In this document: positions 1 through 6,635 of the stretch, piece after piece | Layout: every line of letters begins with the position of its first letter | How positions within the stretch are numbered: the stretch's first letter is position 1 | Assembly: GCA_964522095.1 (NCBI GenBank) | Contig: CAZFSO010000076.1 | Span: 1 to 11,021, forward strand | Length of the DNA: 11,021 nucleotides | Source: UBA6054 sp964522095 | GTDB taxonomy: Bacteria > Planctomycetota > Phycisphaerae > Phycisphaerales > UBA1924 | Direction: 5' to 3' | The notes under the pieces: model-generated | Told to the model about the DNA's origin: nothing | Databases searched by the model: none | What the model saw: only the letters and a program-made list of their open reading frames with translations | Made by a program: the position numbers and the translations under genes

Positions 1-3000
1 GACGGCTCCGTCGTGTTCGAGATGAAGGACGCCGAGGTCCCCTCCACCTGGTCGCAGCTCGCCACCGACATCATGGTGTCCAAGTACTTCCGCAAGGCCG
101 GCGTGCCGCAGATGGAGCAGCCCTTCGCGCTGCCCCACGAGGGCAAGAAGCTCACGGACGAGGACGGCAGGGCCGCCACCGGGCCCGAGCGGTCCGCCCG
201 CCAGGTCATCCACCGGCTCGCCGGCTGCTGGCGCCACTGGGGCGAGACGCACGGCTACTTCGACACCCCCGAAGACGCCCAGGCGTTCTATGACGAGATC
301 GTCTACATGATGGTGCACCAGATGTGCGCCCCCAACAGCCCCCAGTGGTTCAACACCGGGCTGAACTTCGCCTACGGCATCTCCGGCCCGGCCCAGGGCC
401 ACTGGATCGTCGATGCCAAGACCGGCGAGCCCCGCCTGGCCGACGACGCCTACACCCACCCCCAGCCGCACGCGTGCTTCATCCAGTCCGTGTCCGACGA
501 CCTGGTCAACGACGGCGGCATCATGGACCTGTGGCTGCGCGAGGCCCGGCTGTTCAAGTACGGCTCGGGCACCGGCACCAACTTCTCCAACCTGCGGGCC
601 GAGAACGAGAGCCTCTCCGGCGGCGGCAAGTCCTCCGGGCTGATGTCCTGGCTGAAGATCGGCGACCGGGCCGCGGGCGCGATCAAGTCCGGCGGCACCA
701 CCCGCCGGGCCGCCAAGATGGTCTGCCTGGACATGGACCACCCGGACATCGCGTCGTTCATCAACTGGAAGGTGCGCGAGGAGATCAAGGTCGCCGCCCT
801 GGTCGAGGGCCTCAAGGCCATCAAGAACGAGAAAGCCAGCAAGACCGACCCCGAGACCATCGGCGAGACCGCGGCCCGCCTGGGCCTGAAACTCGACTAC
901 GACTTCAACGGCGAGTCCTACCAGACCGTGTCGGGCCAGAACTCCAACAACTCGGTCCGCATCCCCGACGCCTTCTTCGACGCCGTCGACGCCGGCGCGG
1001 AGTGGAGCACCACCTTCCGCATCACCGGCAAGGTCGCCAAGGCCTACCAGGCCCGCGACCTGTGGGACGACATCGCCTACGCCGCCTGGCGCTGCGCCGA
1101 CCCCGGCGTGCAGTACGACACGACCATCAACGCCTGGCACACCTGCCCGGGCGCGGGGCGCATCAACGCGTCCAACCCCTGCTCGGAGTACATGTTCCTG
1201 GACAACACGGCGTGCAACCTCGCGTCGCTCAACGTCCTGAAGTTCTACAACCCCGAGTCCCGCGAGTTCGACATCGAGCGCTACGAGCACGGCGTCGACC
1301 TGTGGACGATGGTCCTCGAGATCAGCGTGCTGATGGCCGCCTTCCCCAGCCGCGAGATCGCCGAACTGAGTTACAGGTACCGCACCCTGGGCCTGGGCTA
1401 CGCCAACCTCGGCGCGATGCTGATGCAGGCCGGCATCCCCTACGACTCCGACGCCGGCCGGGCCATCTGCGCCACCCTCTCGGCCATCCTCACCGGCCGG
1501 TCCTACCGCATGTCCGCGCTGATGGCCAAGGAGCACGGGCCGTTCCCCGGCTTCGGCCCCGAGCGGGAGAACATGCTCCGGGTCATCCGCAACCACCGCC
1601 GGGCCGCCCACGGCGTCGCCCGCGACTCGGGCGAGTACGAGGACCTGCGCATCGCCCCGGTCCCGATCGACCACGACCTCATCCGCGAGAAGAAGGTCCC
1701 CCTGGGCAACGCCATGGACCTGCTCCAGCACAGCGTCCGCGCATGGGACGACGCCCTGACCCTGGGCGAGAAGCACGGCTTCCGCAACGCCCAGACCACC
1801 GTCATCGCGCCCACCGGCACCATCGGCCTGCTGATGGACTGCGACACCACCGGCGTCGAGCCGGACTTCGCGCTCGTCAAGTTCAAGAAACTCGCCGGCG
1901 GCGGCTACTTCAAGATCGCCAACGCCTCCGTCAAGCCCGCCCTGACCGCGCTGGGCTACAGCCCCGACCAGGTCGCGGACGTCCTCCGCTACCTGCTCGG
2001 CACGCTGGACCTGCACGTGCCCATGCCCGCGTCGGTCTCCGACAGCGTCGGCGTGTCCCTGCGGGAGTGGCTGGGCGAGAAGGGCCTGACCGAGGACGAC
2101 CTGGACGCCGTCACCCGCGGCCTGCCCGGCGTGTTCGAACTCGGCTTCGCCTTCAGCGCCTGGGGGCTTGGCGACGACGCCTTGACCCGCCTGGGCTTCG
2201 ACCCCGCCCAGGCCAAGGCCGACCCCGGCTTCAACGCCCTGCGCCGCCTGGGCCTGACCGCCGCCCAGGTCGAGGAACTCAACCTGCTCGTGTGCGGCAC
2301 GCAGACCGTCGAGGGCGCCCCGCACCTCAAGGACGCCCACCTGGCCGTCTTCGACTGCGCCAGCACCTGCGGCAAGACCGGCAAGCGCTTCATCCAGGTT
2401 GGGGGCCACATCCGCATGATGGCCGCCGCTCAGCCCTTCATCTCGGGCGCGATCTCCAAGACCATCAACCTGCCCAACGACGCCAGCGTCGAGGACATCA
2501 AGCAGTCCTACCGCCTGAGTTGGGAACTGGGACTGAAGGCCAACGCCCTGTACCGCGACGGCTGCAAACTCAGCCAGCCCCTCAACGTCAAGTCCGACGC
2601 CGACATCGAGGACGAGGCCGGCGAGGACGACGCCGACGCCGCGGCCCTGGCCGAGGTCGAGGAGGACATGGGCGAACTGGTCGGCGCCGTCGCCGGCGGC
2701 AACGTCCGCGTCGTCGTCAAGAAGGAGGTGGAGATCATCCACCGCCCCATGCGCCGACGCCTGCCCGAGACCCGCCGCTCGATCACCCACAAGTTCAACG
2801 TCGCCGGCCACGAGGGCTACCTGACCGTGGGCATCTACGAGGACGGCATGCCCGGCGAACTGTTCATCACCATGGCCAAGGAAGGCTCGACCATCGGCGG
2901 CCTGATGGACTCGCTCGGCACCGCCACCTCCGTCGCGCTTCAGTACGGCGTGCCGCTGGAGAGCCTGGTCAAGAAGTTCACCCACCAGCGCTTCGAGCCG

Positions 3001-3420
3001 GCGGGCATGACCACCAACCGCGACATCCCCTTCGCCAAGAGCCTGGTGGACTACATCTTCCGCTGGCTGGGCATGGAGTTCATCCCCGGCTACCGCGAGG
3101 CCAACGCGCCCCGCCGGCCCGGCGAGGAACTCACCGAACGCACCGACGTGCTCGCCGGGGAGCGGCGCATCGCCACCGGCAACGCCCGGCGCATCCTCTC
3201 GGAGTCCGAGGCCGAGATGAAGCCCCGCGTCGAGACCCGCGAGCCCGTCCACGCCGGCGACCAGGGCGTCATCGTGCAGCGCACGCCCGCGTCGACACTC
3301 TCGGCAGCGCTGGAATCCGCCGGCGACGCGCCCCCCTGCGACGTCTGCGGCACCATCACCGTCCGCTCCGGCACCTGCTACAAGTGCCTGAACTGCGGCA
3401 ACTCCATGGGCTGCAGCTGA
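1..3420 (+). CDS. nrdJ: Vitamin B12-dependent (class II) ribonucleotide reductase, 5' end outside window
   Basis: Makes deoxyribonucleotides from ribonucleotides using an adenosylcobalamin-derived thiyl radical. The frame is open from base 1. The first residues (GSVVFEMKDAEVP then SWSQLA-like TWSQLA) match a point a few dozen residues into planctomycete NrdJ proteins, so the GTG at 13 is probably not the start. Visible catalytic parts: the first redox cysteine in HACFIQS (Cys codon 475-477); NPCSE at 1174-1188, holding the Asn, thiyl Cys and Glu of the active site; the second redox Cys 11 residues later in DNTACNL (1213-1215), the same spacing as I recall for the Thermotoga enzyme; and the phosphate-binding APTGTIG at 1807-1827. 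An acidic linker near 2600-2690 leads to a TSCPD-like domain (about 2780-2980). The C-terminal tail has six cysteines (CDVCG, CYKCLNC, GC), a zinc-ribbon-like region that probably re-reduces the active site. No frameshift is seen. The identification is secure; the substrate level (diphosphate) is inferred from the family. Confidence 0.95.
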   Translation, partial: DGSVVFEMKDAEVPSTWSQLATDIMVSKYFRKAGVPQMEQPFALPHEGKKLTDEDGRAATGPERSARQVIHRLAGCWRHWGETHGYFDTPEDAQAFYDEIVYMMVHQMCAPNSPQWFNTGLNFAYGISGPAQGHWIVDAKTGEPRLADDAYTHPQPHACFIQSVSDDLVNDGGIMDLWLREARLFKYGSGTGTNFSNLRAENESLSGGGKSSGLMSWLKIGDRAAGAIKSGGTTRRAAKMVCLDMDHPDIASFINWKVREEIKVAALVEGLKAIKNEKASKTDPETIGETAARLGLKLDYDFNGESYQTVSGQNSNNSVRIPDAFFDAVDAGAEWSTTFRITGKVAKAYQARDLWDDIAYAAWRCADPGVQYDTTINAWHTCPGAGRINASNPCSEYMFLDNTACNLASLNVLKFYNPESREFDIERYEHGVDLWTMVLEISVLMAAFPSREIAELSYRYRTLGLGYANLGAMLMQAGIPYDSDAGRAICATLSAILTGRSYRMSALMAKEHGPFPGFGPERENMLRVIRNHRRAAHGVARDSGEYEDLRIAPVPIDHDLIREKKVPLGNAMDLLQHSVRAWDDALTLGEKHGFRNAQTTVIAPTGTIGLLMDCDTTGVEPDFALVKFKKLAGGGYFKIANASVKPALTALGYSPDQVADVLRYLLGTLDLHVPMPASVSDSVGVSLREWLGEKGLTEDDLDAVTRGLPGVFELGFAFSAWGLGDDALTRLGFDPAQAKADPGFNALRRLGLTAAQVEELNLLVCGTQTVEGAPHLKDAHLAVFDCASTCGKTGKRFIQVGGHIRMMAAAQPFISGAISKTINLPNDASVEDIKQSYRLSWELGLKANALYRDGCKLSQPLNVKSDADIEDEAGEDDADAAALAEVEEDMGELVGAVAGGNVRVVVKKEVEIIHRPMRRRLPETRRSITHKFNVAGHEGYLTVGIYEDGMPGELFITMAKEGSTIGGLMDSLGTATSVALQYGVPLESLVKKFTHQRFEPAGMTTNRDIPFAKSLVDYIFRWLGMEFIPGYREANAPRRPGEELTERTDVLAGERRIATGNARRILSESEAEMKPRVETREPVHAGDQGVIVQRTPASTLSAALESAGDAPPCDVCGTITVRSGTCYKCLNCGNSMGCS

Positions 3421-3453
3421 TCTGTTCGATCGAGCCGCGACACCCTCAACGAG

Positions 3454-3473
3454 CCGCGACCGTAAGGGAGCGG
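3454..3473. repeat. REP-like palindrome with GUAA tetraloop
   Basis: CCGCGACC-GTAA-GGGAGCGG folds as four GC pairs, two tandem G.A mismatches, two GC pairs and a GNRA (GUAA) loop. A partial direct copy of its left side lies 19 bases upstream (CGAGCCGCGAC at 3431-3441). From memory, this GAGCCGCGACCGTAAGGGAG core is a common intergenic repeat in planctomycetes and some related phyla. Its translations (SRDRKGA, AATVRER, and PLPYGRGS on the other strand) turn up in many spurious short proteins. The fold is seen; the repeat-family assignment is recollection and needs a genome count. Confidence 0.5.
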
Positions 3474-3803
3474 AGAAAGTAAACCCCGCCGGAAACGGCG
3501 AGCAAACCAGGATGGCCGGCGGCCCGAGCCGAAGCACAGGGTCACCCGGAGGAGCACGGTCAGCAAGCAAACGGAGTGTGCGCTGCGGGGGTTGGCACGG
3601 ACCAGCCGGCCCCCGTCACCCTCGGACGAACGACGGGCCGGGCCGGCAGGCCAAGGGGCGCCCGAACCGACGCCCGACCCCCGATGCACCCTGACCCCCT
3701 CGGCCGGGCCGCCGTCCCATCCGTCTTCGCCCGCCCAACGGCGGGCCCCAACCACCCAGCCGGACCGCGCCCTCGCCTCCTTGTCGACGCGGCCCCCGGC
3801 TCC

Positions 3804-3839
3804 GCCCCCGGGCATTGCCCACCACGGCCCGGGGGCTTT
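3804..3839 (+). terminator. Terminator-like hairpin downstream of nrdJ
   Basis: A perfect 10-bp inverted repeat (GCCCCCGGGC at 3804-3813, GCCCGGGGGC at 3827-3836) with a 13-base loop is followed by only three T. It could end transcripts running in from nrdJ, although it lies almost 400 bases past the stop codon. The short T-run makes it a weak intrinsic terminator. Confidence 0.4.
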
Positions 3840-3848
3840 CCAAAGCGG

Positions 3849-3920
3849 GAAATGGCAAAGCGATAGAGCAGCAAATCAGGACCCGGTTCTGATCTACCGC
3901 TTTCTCGCTTTGCTATCTTC
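3849..3920. repeat. Long imperfect inverted repeat in a lower-GC island
   Basis: Bases 3849-3883 and the reverse complement of 3885-3920 align over 36 columns with 28 matches and one gap, leaving almost no loop. Several of the mismatches (G opposite T) would still be G.U pairs in RNA. The 80 bases around it are 50% GC, against about 70% in the neighbouring genes. Within it GCAAAGCG and CGCTTTG-type words recur. It could be a miniature transposable element remnant, a REP/BIME-like unit, or the stem of a structured transcript leading into the next gene. No transposase or obvious target duplication is visible. Confidence 0.6.
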
Positions 3921-3925
3921 ACTTC

Positions 3926-3944
3926 GGCGCAGCTACGCTGCGCC
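3926..3944 (+). promoter_or_regulatory. Hairpin abutting the start codon of the next gene
   Basis: GGCGCAGC-TAC-GCTGCGCC is a perfect 8-bp inverted repeat. Its last base is directly next to the ATG at 3945. No Shine-Dalgarno sequence is present in this leader, so the stem occupies the place where ribosomes would bind. It may limit translation, or the gene may be read from a leaderless mRNA, or the true start may be further in. Confidence 0.45.
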
Positions 3945-4751
3945 ATGCCCACCGCCCCAGTCACCTGGACCACGCTGCTCGCCGGGTGGACCGAGTTCGC
4001 CCAGTCCGCCGTGGCGCTTCCCGACACCGAGGACGCCGACCGCTGGCGGGCCTCGGTCGCGCCCGCCATCGCGCTGCACGCCACCGCCATGGCCCTGGGT
4101 GAACTCACCCGCCTCGACCCGGAAGAGCGCCCGCTCGCCATGGACCGGTCCGAGATGACCATCCGCGAGCAGGCCGCGGCGCTGAACGCGGTCTGGCGGT
4201 CCGAGCCGATGCCGCCCGCGCTGGCTGAACTCGTCGACGACGCCAGGCACGCCTGGGAGCTGGCCCTGCACGAGGGCCTGGAATGGACCGTCGAGTCCGA
4301 GCGCTTCGTCGCCCCGCACCCGGCCGACCTGGCCGAGAAACTCCTCGACGCCGGGTTCGTCGGCGAGGTGCTGGTCCCCGCGCCCGGCGTGCCGCTCTTC
4401 GCCGGCAGCGTCTGCGCCACCGCCCGCGAGCGTGACGGCGGGCCGGTCGACGACGAGATCGCCGCCATCGTCCAGGCCTTCCTCAAACGCTGCGACGGCA
4501 AGGCGGCGCGCCACCCCGCCGTCTCGCTCCCGCTGCGTCAGGTCTACCGCCAGTTCGACTTCGCCAAGGGCGGCCCGGTGCGCGACCTGGTCGCCCCGGT
4601 GGTGGGGGACCTGCCCGCGGGACAGCCGCTGCTGACGCCGGTGGTCTCGGGCGGCGCGTCGAGCGTGGTGCCCCTGCCGCCCCGAGCGGCGCCGGCGTTC
4701 GGGCCGTTGCCCGTCGAGTTCGTCGGCGAGATCACCGAGGAGCCGCGCTAG
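3945..4751 (+). CDS. Unrecognised 268-residue soluble protein
   Basis: I do not recognise a family. The protein has no signal peptide and no membrane segment, so it is probably cytoplasmic. Residues 1-120 are mostly helix-forming and rich in Ala, Leu, Glu and Trp (TWTTLLAGWTEF, ALHATAMALGELTRL, DDARHAWELALHEGLEWTVE). Residues 125-185 are a mixed segment (ADLAEKLLDAGFVGEVLVPAPG, DDEIAAIVQAFLKRC). Residues 195-217 carry LRQVYRQFDFAKGGPVRDLV, and the C-terminus (about 225-258) is Pro/Val/Ala-rich and probably flexible. Codon use (strong G/C at third positions) is like the flanking genes, which supports a real gene. The ATG at 3945 is the only reasonable start: the frame is open upstream to a TAG at 3864 but without another good start, and there is no ribosome binding site. 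It ends 87 bases before mdh and could be co-transcribed with it. Confidence 0.8.
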   Translation: MPTAPVTWTTLLAGWTEFAQSAVALPDTEDADRWRASVAPAIALHATAMALGELTRLDPEERPLAMDRSEMTIREQAAALNAVWRSEPMPPALAELVDDARHAWELALHEGLEWTVESERFVAPHPADLAEKLLDAGFVGEVLVPAPGVPLFAGSVCATARERDGGPVDDEIAAIVQAFLKRCDGKAARHPAVSLPLRQVYRQFDFAKGGPVRDLVAPVVGDLPAGQPLLTPVVSGGASSVVPLPPRAAPAFGPLPVEFVGEITEEPR

Positions 4752-4826
4752 GATCGCCCCCCGCCGCCCCCGTGCCCGGCACGGCGTGCCGGCAAGGGCG
4801 TCGTGAGCCAGTTTTCCGCGTTTTTC

Positions 4827-4833
4827 AAGGGAG
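4827..4833 (+). promoter_or_regulatory. Ribosome binding site that fixes the mdh start
   Basis: AAGGGAG lies 5 bases before the ATG at 4839. The in-frame GTG at 4803 has no such site and would add 12 residues not expected before the Rossmann fold, so the ATG is preferred. Confidence 0.8.
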
Positions 4834-4838
4834 CCAGC

Positions 4839-5792
4839 ATGTCGGGAAGAGCCAAGATCAGCATCATCGGAGCGGGCAACGTCGGCGCCACCTGCGCCCA
4901 TTGGGCCGCGGCCAAGGAACTCGGCGACATCGTCCTGCTGGACATCCCCGACAAGGAGGGCGTCGCCCAGGGCAAGATGATCGATCTGGGCTGCTGCGCC
5001 CCCATCGAGCGGTTTGACGGCCGCTTCATCGGCACCAGCGACTACGCCGACATCGCCGGCTCCGACGTGGTGGTCATCACCGCCGGCCTGCCCCGCAAGC
5101 CCGGCATGAGCCGCGACGACCTGATCGAGACCAACGTCAAGATCGTCAAGAGCGTCTCCGAGCAGATCAAGCAGCACGCGCCCGACTCGATCGTCATCGT
5201 CGTCTCCAACCCCCTCGACGCGATGGTCTACACCGCGTGGAAGGCCACCGGCTTCCCCACCCACCGCATCATGGGCCAGGCCGGCGCCCTCGACGTCGCC
5301 CGCTACCGCGCCTTCATCGCCTGGGAACTCGGCGTCTCCGTCGAGGACGTCCAGGCCCTGCTCCTCGGCGGCCACGGCGACGACATGGTCCCACTCCCCC
5401 GCCTGACCAGCGTCCACGGCATCCCCATCGCCGACCTCCTGCCCGAGGACAAGATCGCCGCCTGCGTCCAGCGCGCCAAGGTCGGCGGCGGCGAGATCGT
5501 CAAACTCATGGGCACCAGCGCCTACTACGCCCCCGCCAGCGGCACCGTCCAGATGGTCGAGGCCATCGTCAAGGACAAGAAGCGCATCATCCCCAGCGCC
5601 GTCTACTGCAACGGCGAGTTCAACGCCAAGGACCTCTTCGTCGGCGTCCCCGCCCTGCTCGGCAAGAACGGCGTCGAGCGGGTCGTCACCTTCAAACTCA
5701 CCGACGACGAGCAGAAACTCTTCGACGAGTCCGCCTCCCACGTCCGCGACCTGGTCGACACGGTCAAGAAGATGTTCCCCGAACTGTCCTGA
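4839..5792 (+). CDS. mdh: Malate dehydrogenase (LDH-like type)
   Basis: NAD-dependent oxidation of malate to oxaloacetate in the cytoplasmic TCA cycle. Counting from the ATG at 4839 (317 residues, the normal size): the dinucleotide-binding loop GAGNVG is at 11-16, and Asp35 at the end of the second strand is the usual NAD-selecting acid. PRKPGMSR at 85-92 gives Arg86, the residue that selects malate over lactate (Gln in lactate dehydrogenases), and Arg92. NPLD is at 124-127. Asp152 and Arg155 (LDVAR) and His179 (GGHGDD) complete the catalytic Asp-His pair and the substrate carboxylate clamp. All key residues are present. The start is set by AAGGGAG at 4827-4833. A 7-bp palindrome at 4776-4792 (CCGGCAC/GTGCCGG) sits in the leader without a T-run. 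The gene is closed by the hairpin array and terminator downstream, and faces the next gene tail to tail. Confidence 0.95.
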   Translation: MSGRAKISIIGAGNVGATCAHWAAAKELGDIVLLDIPDKEGVAQGKMIDLGCCAPIERFDGRFIGTSDYADIAGSDVVVITAGLPRKPGMSRDDLIETNVKIVKSVSEQIKQHAPDSIVIVVSNPLDAMVYTAWKATGFPTHRIMGQAGALDVARYRAFIAWELGVSVEDVQALLLGGHGDDMVPLPRLTSVHGIPIADLLPEDKIAACVQRAKVGGGEIVKLMGTSAYYAPASGTVQMVEAIVKDKKRIIPSAVYCNGEFNAKDLFVGVPALLGKNGVERVVTFKLTDDEQKLFDESASHVRDLVDTVKKMFPELS

Positions 5793-5805
5793 CGCCCTCC
5801 GGTTC

Positions 5806-5914
5806 TGGAGCGGGGGCTACCAGCCCCCGCTTCGTCATGGAGCCGGGGGGCTACCAGCCCCCGTTTCGTCATGGAGCGGGGGGCTGCCCGCCCCCCGTCG
5901 GCCCGAAGGGCCGA
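5806..5914. repeat. Three tandem hairpin units plus a fourth hairpin after mdh
   Basis: Units of 32 and 34 bases (5806-5837, 5838-5871), each TGGAGC + G-run + CTACCAG + C-run + TTCGTCA, are followed by a third that diverges after its left arm (from 5872). Each forms a hairpin: a perfect 10-bp stem with ACC loop at 5809-5831; a 7-bp stem with the same loop at 5846-5862; and an 8-bp stem at 5877-5897. A separate perfect 7-bp stem with a GAA loop (TCGGCCC/GGGCCGA) follows at 5898-5914. The arrangement may block read-through between the two convergent genes or protect mRNA 3' ends, or be a mobile-repeat cluster. The units lack spacers of CRISPR type. Confidence 0.75.
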
Positions 5915-5933
5915 GACCGTCCCACCGTCCCCC

Positions 5934-5958
5934 CGGCCGCCCTCAGGGCGGCCGTTTT
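5934..5958 (+). terminator. Rho-independent terminator of mdh
   Basis: Perfect 9-bp stem (CGGCCGCCC/GGGCGGCCG) with a TCA loop, followed by TTTT at 5955-5958. It is oriented for the + strand and lies 142 bases after the mdh stop and 7 bases before the stop of the convergent minus-strand gene. Read from the minus strand it has no T-run, so it mainly serves mdh. Confidence 0.8.
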
Positions 5959-5964
5959 CACGCG

Positions 5965-6474
5965 TCACTTCTTCGGCCGCGTGTGCTCGTACAGATCCCC
6001 GATCTGCCGCACGTACCGCTCCCGCTCCCGCTGCTCGCGCGCCACCAGGATGTTCTCCGCGTCCTCGCCCAGCGAGGTCATCAGCCGGTACGCGTACGGC
6101 GCCGCGCCCAGCCACCGACGCCAGCGGCTGCGGAACCACCACGCCCCGACCGGGAACAGCACGCCCGCCGCGATCAGGAACGGCATCGTCCGGATCGTCG
6201 CCGCCAGCGCCACCGCGCCCAGCGCCACCGCCAGCACGATCAGCCCGTAGACGAACTGCGCCCCCTCGCTCCGCGCGTGCTTGCGCACCACCCCGCGCCG
6301 GTCCGAGATCCGCCTCACCTTCGCCTCGGGGTCGTCGCCCAGCAGCCAGACCGCGTCCGGGTCGTTCTCGTCAATCACCGGCGCCGGCGGCTCGGGCGGG
6401 CGCAACGCCGCGCGCACCGCATCCGGGTCGGCGTCCGGGAGCAACTCGATGCGTCGATCACGATCGCGGGCCAT
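5965..6474 (-). CDS. Small two-helix membrane protein, paralogue of its upstream neighbour
   Basis: A 169-residue protein of unknown function. Residues 1-70 are hydrophilic and charged, with acidic Pro-rich parts (LLPDADPDAV, PPEPPAPVIDENDPDAVW) then a basic stretch (KVRRISDRRGVVRKHAR). Two membrane segments follow (about 72-94 and 97-115) with only a tight turn between them, so both ends probably face the same side, likely the cytoplasm by the positive-inside rule. Next is a conserved block, PYAYRLMTSLGEDAEN (126-141), and a strongly basic tail (REQRERERYVRQ...RPKK). Nearly the same block occurs in the protein encoded just upstream (6636-7172), so the two arose by duplication. There is no clear ribosome binding site at the ATG; an AGG four bases or so upstream is weak. 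A gap of 161 bases separates it from its paralogue, and I see no convincing promoter in it. Confidence 0.8.
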   Translation of the reverse strand: MARDRDRRIELLPDADPDAVRAALRPPEPPAPVIDENDPDAVWLLGDDPEAKVRRISDRRGVVRKHARSEGAQFVYGLIVLAVALGAVALAATIRTMPFLIAAGVLFPVGAWWFRSRWRRWLGAAPYAYRLMTSLGEDAENILVAREQRERERYVRQIGDLYEHTRPKK

Positions 6475-6635
6475 GCCTGGCTGCTGTCGCGCAGTACCCC
6501 TCGTCCCGTGCGGCCTGCGCGACGCCGCTCGGTCGTCCGGGCGCTCGGCGAGTCAGCGTCCGGCCGCAACAGTATTCGGCATTTCAACCGCCGCCGTACG
6601 CTTTCGGCCGCAGTCTTCCGGTTTTGGCGCGTTTC

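Larger units (their letters stand above)
3421..3944. other. Gene-free, palindrome-rich intergenic region
   Basis: No open frame here looks like a protein. The candidates are short, rich in Pro, Arg and Gly, overlap each other and lack ribosome binding sites. The stretch instead holds many inverted repeats: the GUAA-loop hairpin at 3454-3473; a 5-bp stem with a GAAA loop at 3486-3499 (CGCCG/CGGCG); a bulged stem at 3606-3617/3632-3641; a 7-bp stem with a CAAC loop at 3729-3746 (GCCCGCC/GGCGGGC); a terminator-like hairpin at 3804-3839; a long inverted repeat at 3849-3920; and a hairpin at 3926-3944. An 11-base direct repeat CGAGCCGCGAC occurs at 3431-3441 and 3450-3460. GC content falls to 40 of 80 bases in 3841-3920, well below the rest of the window. 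It may be the nrdJ 3' UTR plus accumulated repeat elements, or encode a structured RNA; the sequence alone does not decide. Confidence 0.6.

Noticed and set aside
324..3482. 1052-residue open frame in another + frame inside nrdJ
   Set aside because: It is almost only Arg, Pro, Gly, His and Gln and overlaps the clear nrdJ frame; a shadow.
3512..3694. Short + strand open frames in the intergenic region after nrdJ
   Set aside because: Pro/Arg/Gly-rich, no ribosome site, overlapped by palindromes, no protein-like pattern.
3421..3944. Cobalamin riboswitch or group I/II intron near nrdJ
   Set aside because: No B12-box-like GCCACTG segment or intron core is seen, and the region is downstream of nrdJ, not upstream.
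4776..4792. CCGGCAC/GTGCCGG palindrome before mdh as a terminator
   Set aside because: 7-bp stem with no T-run; not enough to call a terminator or an operator.
4803..4838. Upstream GTG start for mdh
   Set aside because: No ribosome site, and it adds 12 residues before the Rossmann fold; the ATG at 4839 has AAGGGAG at 5 bases.
3933..5741. 602-residue antisense open frame across the 268-residue protein and mdh
   Set aside because: It is composed largely of Gly, Asp, Ala and Val as expected for the complement of GC-rich genes, has no recognisable domain, and lies opposite a certain mdh gene.
5806..5897. Tandem repeats considered as a CRISPR array
   Set aside because: Units are directly joined with no unique spacers, each is itself a hairpin, and no cas gene is present.
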